From Deltaproteobacteria bacterium (GTDB lineage: Bacteria > Desulfobacterota > Deferrisomatia > Deferrisomatales > Deferrisomataceae), in the NCBI GenBank assembly GCA_013152215.1, contig JAADGT010000092.1, positions 1 through 8,345 of the forward strand: 8,345 nt of DNA. Reading direction: 5' to 3'. This document shows positions 1-5,238 of the stretch, piece by piece; position 1 is the first letter of the stretch; each line of letters starts with the position of its first letter. The position numbers were made by a program, and so were the translations under genes. The notes under the pieces were generated by a model. That model was not told where the DNA came from. It ran no database searches and worked only from the letters and a program-made list of their open reading frames with translations.

Positions 1-353
1 TCCAGCTCGGCCACCACCTGGCCCTGGGCCACGGCCGCCCCCTCGGCCACTAGCCACCGCCGGAGCCGGCCGCCGAACTCCGGGGCCACGCCGGCCTCCC
101 GTTGGGCCACCAGCCGGGCCGGAAGGTCCAGCCGCTCCTGGTAGGGCCTCGGCCGCACGGTGCGCACCTCCACGTTGGTCACGTGGGCCACGGGCTTGGG
201 GGCAGGGGGTTTGGGCCGGGTCACCCCGTACACCACCACCAACACCACCAGCCCCACCAAGAACAGTGTCACGGCCCACGAGACCACGCTCGCCACCCGG
301 CTCTTGTGGTTGTGGTTCGGGACTTCGGCTTCGCTCACCCGCGTTTCCCTCAC
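1..353 (-). CDS. Periplasmic adaptor (HlyD/RND membrane fusion) protein, N-terminal part
   Basis: About 117 N-terminal residues are visible; the rest lies beyond the left edge. Read leftward, there is a short polar N-terminus rich in Asn and His (NHNHKSR), then one hydrophobic segment of about 22 residues (SWAVTLFLVGLVVLVVVYGV), then a Pro/Lys-rich linker. After that comes a stretch typical of adaptor proteins: EVRTVRP, LDLPARLVAQREAGVAPEF, and GGRLRRWLVAEGAAVAQGQ. The last of these is the first half of a biotinyl-lipoyl-like domain with the usual EGxxVxxGQ turn. Such adaptors are anchored in the inner membrane and link an RND or ABC pump to an outer-membrane channel; the pump gene should follow to the left. 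The start is uncertain. GTG at 353 has GGGAGG 5 nt upstream; GTG at 338 has GAGGG 8 nt upstream. The family is fairly sure, the pump type is not. Confidence 0.72.
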   Translation of the reverse strand, partial: MRETRVSEAEVPNHNHKSRVASVVSWAVTLFLVGLVVLVVVYGVTRPKPPAPKPVAHVTNVEVRTVRPRPYQERLDLPARLVAQREAGVAPEFGGRLRRWLVAEGAAVAQGQVVAEL

Positions 354-383
354 TCCGGCCTCCCTCGCCCCGCCCACGCCCTC

Positions 384-435
384 AACCGAAAACGGCCACC
401 CGCGCCCGAGGGCACCCTGGGTGGCCGTTACGGTT
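384..435 (-). terminator. Long imperfect inverted repeat; candidate terminator or leader hairpin
   Basis: A perfect 11-bp inverted repeat, AACGGCCACCC (391-401) and GGGTGGCCGTT (419-429), is extended on the outside by AACCG (384-388) with CGGTT (431-435). Inside the 17-nt loop there is a further small GCCC/GGGC pairing. On the leftward strand the 3' arm runs into a short T run (CCGTTTTC), so it could end transcription from the cyclotransferase gene. It also lies downstream of a possible promoter at 493-522 and upstream of the adaptor gene, so it could instead be a leader structure. The palindrome is certain; the role is inferred. Confidence 0.5.
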
Positions 436-492
436 CCCGATCCGTCTCGCGACCGCCGTCGGTTCCCACCCCTCGCTGAACGGCGATTCACG

Positions 493-522
493 ATGATACG
501 GGAACCGATGCCCCCGGGCAAC
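493..522 (-). promoter_or_regulatory. Possible sigma-70 promoter for the adaptor gene
   Basis: On the leftward strand TTGCCC (-35, 4 of 6 matches) is separated by 17 nt from TATCAT (-10, 5 of 6 matches). Transcription would start near 486 and give a leader of about 130 nt that includes the 384-435 hairpin before the adaptor start. A single match of this quality can occur by chance, though AT-rich -10 boxes are scarce in this GC-rich DNA. Confidence 0.35.
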
Positions 523-565
523 CAGGAGAGCCAGGAGCTCAAGGGGTTGGAACGGTCTCGTCACC

Positions 566-979
566 TCACCGGACCGGCCACCTCCCTCCGGGTACCACGG
601 GGCGGCCCCCGGTAGGGCCCCGGTACCGGTAGGCCCATGCCTCCACCGGAGCCGTCGCCGTCTCCGCTTTCACCAGGACCCGCTCGTACAGGTTCTCGGG
701 CCGGCCCGGGCCGTGGTAGTCCTCCAGGTCGTCCAGCTTGGCCAGGGCCTCGTCCACCCGGTCCACCCGGAGCACCTCGCCCCACACCCGACCGGGCCCG
801 GGCACCCAGCCGGGGTAGGCACCCAGGTCCACGAGAACGCCGGGCACCCACCCCTCCCACACCTCGAGCACGTGGGGAGCGATGAGGGAGTGGTAGATCC
901 CCCCCCGTTTCAGGGTGCCGTACACGAACACGCGGTCACAAAAGATGGAACGCTGGGAGGCTGGGAGGCTGGAAGGCAA
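566..979 (-). CDS. Gamma-glutamylcyclotransferase-like (YtfP/GGCT fold) protein
   Basis: The protein has up to 137 residues. The defining motif VFVYGTLKRGG lies at about residues 17-27; the YGTL loop binds the gamma-glutamyl group in this family. A second signature, LDDLEDYHG, lies at 82-90, and Glu86 is at the usual catalytic acid position. The strands between them (WVPGVLVDLGAYPGWVPG, then VWGEVLRV) match the AIG2/GGCT beta-barrel. Family members release 5-oxoproline from gamma-glutamyl compounds or act on gamma-glutamylamines; the substrate cannot be read from sequence. It should be cytoplasmic. It follows the fxsA-like gene by 30 nt in the same direction, probably in one transcript. The start is doubtful. 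TTG at 979 has GGGAG 9 nt upstream, but the first 16 codons overlap an octamer repeat. GTG at 931, just before FVYGTL, fits the family better but lacks a visible ribosome-binding site. Confidence 0.82.
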   Translation of the reverse strand: MPSSLPASQRSIFCDRVFVYGTLKRGGIYHSLIAPHVLEVWEGWVPGVLVDLGAYPGWVPGPGRVWGEVLRVDRVDEALAKLDDLEDYHGPGRPENLYERVLVKAETATAPVEAWAYRYRGPTGGRPVVPGGRWPVR

Positions 980-983
980 GAGA
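944..983. repeat. Octamer tandem repeat (GCTGGGAG) at the 5' end of the cyclotransferase gene
   Basis: Three consecutive 8-nt units are visible on the + strand: GCTGGGAG (952-959), GCTGGGAG (960-967) and GCTGGAAG (968-975). They are flanked by weaker units GATGGAAC (944-951) and GCAAGAGA (976-983). The run overlaps the TTG start at 979 and the first codons of the leftward gene, which casts doubt on that start. It resembles the 7-nt-period tracts at 4538-5089 in style but not in sequence or period. Confidence 0.7.
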
Positions 984-1009
984 CTCGACTCCCGGATCGG
1001 TCGAAATCC

Positions 1010-1426
1010 TCACAAGTCGCCGTCCCACGGATGCCGGCGGCGCACGATCACGATCTCACCCCGCTCCAGCCTCCGGCGCAGCCACTCCACCAGGCGACGG
1101 CGCCACCACTCCCGGGTCAGGGGGAACACCAGGCTGAAGCCCACGAGGTCCGTGAGGAACCCAGGGGTGATCAGCAGGGCTCCGCCCACGAGCAGCATGG
1201 CCCCCTCCAGGATCTCGCCGGCAGGCAAGCGGCCCTCGGCCAGGCTGGCCTCCAGCCGCCGCAGCACATAGAACCCCTGGAGCCGGGCGTAGTGGGCCCC
1301 CACCACGCCGGTGGCGATGATCAGCAGGATCGTGTTCATGGCGCCGATCCCGGCGCCCACCTTGATCAGCAGGTAGATCTCCAGGGCCGGGACCAGGGTG
1401 AACAGAAGGACGAGCCGGGCGAACAT
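1010..1426 (-). CDS. fxsA: FxsA family (UPF0716) membrane protein
   Basis: The protein has 138 residues; E. coli FxsA has about 158. It has hydrophobic helices at about residues 3-20 (LVLLFTLVPALEIYLLI), 26-46 (with NTILLIIATGVVGAHYAR) and a pair between 75 and 100. The family hallmark GALLITPGFLTDLVG lies in the last pair. The C-terminal tail is strongly basic (REWWRRRLVEWLRRRLERG), as expected for a cytoplasmic end. Family members are inner-membrane proteins. E. coli FxsA relieves phage T7 exclusion by F plasmid PifA when overproduced, but its normal role is unknown. ATG at 1426 was chosen because GGAG lies 8 nt upstream and the protein then begins exactly at the conserved MFxRL N-terminus. 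In-frame codons further upstream run through the promoter region. It is probably transcribed with the cyclotransferase gene. Confidence 0.9.
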   Translation of the reverse strand: MFARLVLLFTLVPALEIYLLIKVGAGIGAMNTILLIIATGVVGAHYARLQGFYVLRRLEASLAEGRLPAGEILEGAMLLVGGALLITPGFLTDLVGFSLVFPLTREWWRRRLVEWLRRRLERGEIVIVRRRHPWDGDL

Positions 1427-1463
1427 GGGAACGTCTCCAGATCCGTAGGGCTTGGACGTGGGC

Positions 1464-1492
1464 ATTGTACACGGTTCCGCGTGCGTGGTCCC
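1464..1492 (-). promoter_or_regulatory. Candidate sigma-70 promoter for fxsA
   Basis: On the leftward strand TACAAT (1464-1469, 5 of 6 matches to the -10 consensus) follows GGGACC (1487-1492, 3 of 6 matches to the -35) with a 17-nt spacer. The predicted start near 1457 gives a leader of about 30 nt containing the GGAG ribosome-binding site. The -10 is good and the -35 is weak. The site lies in the divergent region, so the two directions may influence each other. Confidence 0.45.
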
Positions 1493-1547
1493 AGGCGACG
1501 GATCCATCCGCCGCCCCTCGGCCCGGAGCCATCTCGAGCCGTCAAGC

Positions 1548-1564
1548 TTGGCAAGGGGGTTGCC
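1548..1564 (+). promoter_or_regulatory. Candidate sigma-54 (-24/-12) promoter for the hybrid kinase gene
   Basis: TTGGCAAGGGGGTTGCC matches the sigma-54 consensus YTGGCACGRNNNTTGCW at 15 of 17 positions, counting the three free positions. The invariant GG (1550-1551) and GC (1562-1563) are separated by exactly 10 nt, as sigma-54 requires. Transcription would start near 1575, about 85 nt before the GTG at 1660. Sigma-54 promoters need an enhancer-binding activator; none is encoded in this window and I did not identify an upstream enhancer site. Confidence 0.5.
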
Positions 1565-1659
1565 GATACAACGCGACTTGGGGGACAAATCGCGATGGCG
1601 GGGAAGGCGGAGCCCTGCCGGACCGCACCCGGCGGGCGGCCCAACTGGGAGGTTTTTTC

Positions 1660-4521
1660 GTGCCGCTGTTCTGGATCATCCCACCCTTCCTGGGCTCCCT
1701 GGTCCTTCTAGGGGTTTACGGATACCTCACGCGCGCGTACCGCGAACCGTTTCTCCGGCTCTGGACCTGGGGCTGGCTGCTCTACACGGCGAGGTTCGGG
1801 GCAATGGTCCCCATCGCCCTGGGCGCCCCCCGCGCCCCTTGGCAAGTGGCGAACCAGCTCTGCGCCCTCTGGAGCGGGTACCTCCTGCTGCGCGGGGCCC
1901 GGGTGTTCGCCGACAAGCGCCTGGCCGGCGGGTGGGCCCTGACCGCGGCGGCCCTGTCGGCCTGGGTCGTCGCCGGGCCGCTTTGGGAGGCCACGTTCGT
2001 GGTGTATACCGCCCCTACCTTCCTCTTCCTCGGGTTTGCCAACCTGGAGGCGGGCCGGGTGCTCCTGGCGAGCGGGAAGCAGTTTCCCCGCGCAGGCGCG
2101 GCCGTGCGGTTCACCGGGGCCGTGTTCGTGCTCTGGGGTCTTCACAAGTGGGACTACCCCTTCCTGGCCCGCCTGCCGGCTGCGGCGCCCTGGGGGTACA
2201 CCCTGGGAGCGGCGTTCAGCTTGGTCACGGCCGTCGGGCTGTTGATCGCGTACCTGGAGAGGGAGCACGACCGGGCCGAGCAGGCCCGAAGGTTCCTGCG
2301 GACCGTGCTCGACACGGTGCCCGACCGGGTCCTGGTGGTGGACCCCCAACTGCGGGTGATCCAGGGGAACCGGGCGGCAGGATTCGACGTGAACGGCCCG
2401 GAAGGAGCGGTGAGCTGCCGCGACCTCCACGAGAACATAGGGGTCCCGTGCCGGGCGGGCGAGCGGGCCTGCCCGGTGGCCGACGCCATGGAGACCGGCG
2501 CAACGGTCCGGGTGGTGAGGGATCTGTCCGCGCCGGGGGGCAGCGTCAGGACCCTGGAGGTCCTGGTGGCACCCCTCAAGACCCAGGACGGCAAGCTGCT
2601 GGGAGCCGTGACCGTCGGCCGGGACATCACCGAGCGGGCCCAGCTGCTCGCCTCGCTGGCCCAGGCCAAGGCCGAGTGGGAGGCCACATTCGACGCCGTG
2701 CCCGATCTGCTCGCGGTCGTGGGGCCGGACCTGAGGATCCGCCGGGTGAACCGGCCGCTGGCCCGCCGGCTCGGCCGCTCCCCCGCCGAGGTGGTCGGTC
2801 TCGGCATGGAGGAGGCGGGCCTGGCCGAGATGGGACGGGCAGCCTCGAGGGGGGGCGAGGGCGAGTTACGGAGCTCCCGGCTGGGGGGCGTGTTTTTGGT
2901 CTCGGCCACGCCGGTGTCCCTGGGTGCCCGGGACTCGGACCGGGGGTGGGTGTACGTGGCCCGGGACATCACCCGGCAGAAAAGGGCGGAGGACCGGCTC
3001 GCCCAGGAAAGGGCGAATCTGGACACCTTGCTCGGCACCATGTCCGACGCCGTGATCGCGGTGGACGCACACGGCTGCGTCACCTTCCTCAACGCGGCGG
3101 CCGAGGGGCTCACCGGATGGCCCGCGGCGCGCGCCAGGGGCCGGCCCCTCGAGGAGGTGATTCCCCCTTGCGAGGGTTTCTCGCTCGCCGAGGCGGTTCG
3201 GGCCGTGCTTGCCGGCGGGAACCCATGGGCCGGGGAGGGCTGCGTGCAGCCCCGGGGCGGAGGCCGGCGGGAGGTGGACGCCCAGGTCCTGGCCCTTCGG
3301 CCCGAACACCCCTCGGGCAGCGGGGCCGTGATCGTGATGCGCGACGTGACCGATGCCAGGGCCCTGGAGCGCGAGCGGGTCCGATCGGAGCACGTGGAGG
3401 CCCTGGGGGTGTTCGCCGGCGGCCTCGCCCACGACTTCAACAACCTGCTCATGGGTATCTCCGGAAACCTCGAACTGGCGGAGCGCCGGCTCCGCACGTC
3501 CCCCGAACGGGCCCTGGAACCGCTGCGACGGGCCCAGGACGCCTGCCGCAGGGCCTCGGGCGTGGCCCGCCAGCTTCTCACGTTCGCCCGGGGCGGCGAG
3601 CCGGTGCGAAAACGGGTCGACCTGGGGCCCCTGCTCGAGGGCTGGGTCCGCTTCCCCTTGGCCGGGTCGTCGGTCACGGCGGAGATCCACGTAGCCCCGG
3701 ACCTCAAGCCCGTGGACGTGGACGTGGAGCAGATCCACCAGGTCATCACCAACCTCGTGGTGAACGCCCGGCAGGCAATGCCCGAGGGGGGACGGCTACG
3801 GGTGTGGGCCGAGAACGCGGATACCGCCCCCGGCGCCGTGGAGCCCCGGCGTATCCCCTCGGGCTACGTGCGGATCACCGTGGCCGACGAGGGCTGCGGC
3901 ATTCCCCCGGAACACCTGCCCCGGATCTTCGACCCGTACTTCACGACCAAGCAAGACGGCACCGGCCTAGGGCTGGCCACCTCCTACTCGGTGGTCCGGC
4001 GCCACGGAGGCACGATTCAGGTGGAGTCCCAGGAAGGGGCGGGGGCCACCTTCTGCGTCTACCTTCCGACAGCCCCTTCGGCCCGGCCGGGCGAGGGTGC
4101 GGCCGAGGGCCTGCCGCCCGAGGAGGCTGTGCCCGGCCTCCGGATCCTGGCGATGGACGACGACCCCCTGCTCCGAGAGATCCTTCAGGAGAACCTGGAG
4201 TCGTGCGGAGCCCGCCCCTATGTGGTGGAGGACGGGGAGCAGGCGGTCGCCGCGTTCCGGACCGCCAAAGAAGAGGGCCGTCCCTACCAGGCGGTCGTCC
4301 TGGACCTCACGGTGCGCGGGGGGATGGGAGGCCTGGAGGCGGCTCGCAGGATCCGCGAACTGGACCCGGCCGTACCGATCGTGGCGGCCAGCGGGTACGC
4401 CGAGGCCCCGGCGATCGCCAGACCCCGGGAGTGCGGGTTCGACGCGGCCGTTTCCAAACCTTACTCGTTCGCGGAGCTGTGCCGGGTGCTGGCCCCCCTC
4501 GTGCGGGCAGCCGCGACCTGA
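1660..4521 (+). CDS. Membrane-bound hybrid sensor histidine kinase: 7TM-PAS-PAS-PAS-HisKA-HATPase-REC
   Basis: The protein has 953 residues. GTG at 1660 was chosen because GGGAGG lies 7 nt upstream and it begins at the first hydrophobic helix (MPLFWIIPPF). Residues 1-200 contain about seven hydrophobic segments, with WGLHKWDYPFL at 159-169 between the last two. PAS domains lie at about 212-325 (ends GRDITER), 340-440 (ends ARDITRQ) and 453-565 (ends MRDVTDA). PAS1 carries Cys253, His257, Cys264 and Cys271. The phosphoacceptor is His591 in GGLAHDFNNLL, an NtrB-like HisKA type. The ATPase has N box Asn698-Asn702, G1 DEGCG (743-747), F box FDPYF (757-761) and GTGLGL (767-772), so it looks active. 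The receiver (about 828-950) has acidic Asp833-835, phosphoacceptor Asp882, Ser911 and Lys933. There is no DNA-binding output, so it probably signals through another protein, phosphorelay style. The stimulus is unknown. Confidence 0.93.
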   Translation: MPLFWIIPPFLGSLVLLGVYGYLTRAYREPFLRLWTWGWLLYTARFGAMVPIALGAPRAPWQVANQLCALWSGYLLLRGARVFADKRLAGGWALTAAALSAWVVAGPLWEATFVVYTAPTFLFLGFANLEAGRVLLASGKQFPRAGAAVRFTGAVFVLWGLHKWDYPFLARLPAAAPWGYTLGAAFSLVTAVGLLIAYLEREHDRAEQARRFLRTVLDTVPDRVLVVDPQLRVIQGNRAAGFDVNGPEGAVSCRDLHENIGVPCRAGERACPVADAMETGATVRVVRDLSAPGGSVRTLEVLVAPLKTQDGKLLGAVTVGRDITERAQLLASLAQAKAEWEATFDAVPDLLAVVGPDLRIRRVNRPLARRLGRSPAEVVGLGMEEAGLAEMGRAASRGGEGELRSSRLGGVFLVSATPVSLGARDSDRGWVYVARDITRQKRAEDRLAQERANLDTLLGTMSDAVIAVDAHGCVTFLNAAAEGLTGWPAARARGRPLEEVIPPCEGFSLAEAVRAVLAGGNPWAGEGCVQPRGGGRREVDAQVLALRPEHPSGSGAVIVMRDVTDARALERERVRSEHVEALGVFAGGLAHDFNNLLMGISGNLELAERRLRTSPERALEPLRRAQDACRRASGVARQLLTFARGGEPVRKRVDLGPLLEGWVRFPLAGSSVTAEIHVAPDLKPVDVDVEQIHQVITNLVVNARQAMPEGGRLRVWAENADTAPGAVEPRRIPSGYVRITVADEGCGIPPEHLPRIFDPYFTTKQDGTGLGLATSYSVVRRHGGTIQVESQEGAGATFCVYLPTAPSARPGEGAAEGLPPEEAVPGLRILAMDDDPLLREILQENLESCGARPYVVEDGEQAVAAFRTAKEEGRPYQAVVLDLTVRGGMGGLEAARRIRELDPAVPIVAASGYAEAPAIARPRECGFDAAVSKPYSFAELCRVLAPLVRAAAT

Positions 4522-4537
4522 GCCGGGGAGCTTCTCA

Positions 4538-4579
4538 GTAACGTCGGTCGTTGGTCGTCAGCCGTTGGTCGTGGGTCGA
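4538..4579. repeat. Heptamer tract NGGTCGT after the kinase gene
   Basis: Six consecutive units in strict 7-nt register: GTAACGT (4538), CGGTCGT (4545), TGGTCGT (4552), CAGCCGT (4559), TGGTCGT (4566) and GGGTCGA (4573). The tract starts 16 nt after the kinase stop codon. Its left edge (4529-4557) also matches the right edge of the ~90-bp element at 4861-4888, at about 22 of 28 positions. Confidence 0.75.
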
Positions 4580-4770
4580 AAGCTCGTCTCGACATCGGAG
4601 TCGGGGGGCATGGGGTCTGCTGGAGAGCCGCGTGCGGCCCCTTAGCTCGCCGCGCAGCGCCTCCAACGTTCGTACCGTGAAATCGTTCGTGTCGACCGGT
4701 CTATCATGAAACCACCGCTGATGCCCCGTGCCTGCGCGGCGAATCTCATGCTCGGCTTCGCGCGCGGCCC

Positions 4771-4888
4771 GAAGCAGGCCCCATGCCCCGCGGCCGCCAA
4801 GGCCCCAGGATCACTGAACGTCACCCTTTCTCGTTGCCCGGCCCCGTAAGGGCCTGACGAGGCTTCCATGTAACTTCGGTCGTCGGTC
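4771..4888. repeat. Intergenic repeat element, copy A
   Basis: This copy is similar to 5087-5175 at roughly three of four aligned positions. Shared blocks are CATGCCCC, CGGCCG, GAACGT, ACCCTT, CGTTG, GGGCCTGA and GGCTTCC. The element begins GAAGC and ends GCTTC, a short terminal inverted repeat. It contains the hairpin GGCCC (4840-4844), CGTAA loop, GGGCC (4850-4854). It is followed by TAACTTCGGTCGTCGGTC, which resembles the heptamer tract at 4538. A 47-codon rightward frame (4706-4849) ends inside the hairpin. Confidence 0.65.
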
Positions 4889-4904
4889 TGGGGCCTTCGG
4901 CCCG
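4889..4904. other. Short GC-rich hairpin
   Basis: GGGCC (4891-4895) and GGCCC (4899-4903) form a perfect 5-bp stem with a TTC loop, directly after copy A. No T run follows on either strand, so it is unlikely to be an intrinsic terminator. It may belong to the surrounding repeat complex. Confidence 0.4.
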
Positions 4905-4981
4905 CTGGGCGGCTAGGCTGGTAGGCGGCCGCACGGCCCCTGAGCCCCGACGCCACGGCCTTGGGGGGCCTGGAGACCAGG

Positions 4982-5008
4982 GGTCAGAAGACAGATGTCA
5001 GTGGACGG
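4982..5008. repeat. Heptamer tract NNNCAGA, left arm of an inverted pair
   Basis: Units GGTCAGA (4982), AGACAGA (4989) and TGTCAGT (4996) keep a 7-nt register, followed by a weaker GGACGGG (5003). Positions 4989-5008 match the reverse complement of 5064-5083 at about 15 of 20 positions, so the two tracts could pair as the arms of a hairpin with a loop of about 55 nt. Confidence 0.6.
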
Positions 5009-5054
5009 GTCGTGGTCCCACGGCGTCGCTTTGGTCACAGTGTCTCTGCCCTTT

Positions 5055-5089
5055 TTCTGGCTTCTGTCCGCTGAGTTCTGGCTCCTGAA
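5055..5089. repeat. Heptamer tract TTCTGNC, right arm of an inverted pair
   Basis: Five units in 7-nt register: TTCTGGC (5055), TTCTGTC (5062), CGCTGAG (5069), TTCTGGC (5076) and TCCTGAA (5083). Read on the other strand, the units resemble those at 4982-5008. The tract runs directly into the left edge of repeat copy B. Confidence 0.7.
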
Positions 5090-5175
5090 GCCCATGCCCC
5101 TCGGCCGGCAATCGCCCGGACCAGCGAACGTTACCCTTCCCGTTGTTGGCTCCCGAAGGGGCCTGATGGGGCTTC
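5087..5175. repeat. Intergenic repeat element, copy B, upstream of the mla operon
   Basis: This is the second copy of the element at 4771-4866. Terminal inverted repeats are clear: GAAGCCCAT (5087-5095) against ATGGGGCTTC (5166-5175), with one extra base. The internal hairpin is GGCTCC (5148-5153), CGAA loop, GGGGCC (5158-5163). Compared with copy A the stem sequence differs but pairing is kept, allowing one G-T pair. The + strand of both copies could encode an NVTL tetrapeptide, but the frames are disrupted in B, so coding is doubtful. Confidence 0.65.
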
Positions 5176-5204
5176 CGCCAAAAGGAGGCCGGCGCCCGCG
5201 GATG

Positions 5205-5213
5205 TGGTAGACT
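5205..5213 (+). promoter_or_regulatory. Candidate extended -10 promoter for the mla operon
   Basis: TGGTAGACT contains TAGACT (5208-5213, 4 of 6 matches to TATAAT) preceded by TGG, the extended -10 pattern. No good -35 is visible at 16-18 nt upstream. Transcription would start near 5220, leaving a leader of about 19 nt with the GGAG at 5228-5231. The tentative call rests on position just before the operon. Confidence 0.35.
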
Positions 5214-5238
5214 GCTCGCCCGACCGCGGAGATGGCAC

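Larger units (their letters stand above)
4522..5238. other. 717-bp intergenic region without a convincing gene, rich in repeats
   Basis: No reading frame here resembles a known protein family. The longest frames are a 104-codon leftward one (4642-4956) and a 47-codon rightward one (4706-4849); both lie across a repeat element and lack a clear ribosome-binding site. Codons such as ATA, ACA, TCA and CGA near the start of the leftward frame's 3' end differ from the GC-ending codons of the neighbours. Local GC is lower around 4664-4720. The region holds three 7-nt-period tracts, two copies of a ~90-bp element and several short hairpins, listed separately. No clear poly-T terminator for the kinase gene is visible. 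Confidence 0.7.

Noticed and set aside
1427..1588. N-terminal extension of the fxsA-like frame by 54 residues
   Set aside because: The extension has no hydrophobic or family-like sequence. It would run through the candidate promoter, and ATG at 1426 has its own ribosome-binding site.
1465..1659. N-terminal extension of the kinase frame by 65 residues
   Set aside because: The residues are low in hydrophobicity and family-unlike, and they overlap the sigma-54 candidate. GTG at 1660 has GGGAGG at ideal spacing.
713..1711. A 332-codon rightward frame rich in His, Gln and Pro, antisense to the fxsA-like and cyclotransferase genes
   Set aside because: It crosses both leftward genes and the divergent promoter region, and shows no domain signature.
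2154..3752. A 532-codon leftward frame antisense to the kinase
   Set aside because: Its Ser/Arg/Thr-rich composition mirrors the coding strand's codon bias. It has no recognisable family or ribosome-binding site.
1452..4541. A second very long rightward frame (about 1029 codons) overlapping the kinase gene
   Set aside because: It is Gly/Pro/Arg-rich without any domain pattern, a typical shadow frame in GC-rich DNA. The overlapping kinase frame has complete, ordered motifs.
4538..5089. CRISPR array
   Set aside because: The repeat units are 7 nt with no spacers between them, and the longer element occurs only twice and is diverged. There are no cas genes.
4995..5210. A 71-codon rightward frame with a hydrophobic stretch before the mla operon
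   Set aside because: Its hydrophobic part is the translation of the TTCTGNC heptamer tract and its end lies in repeat copy B. No ribosome-binding site is visible.
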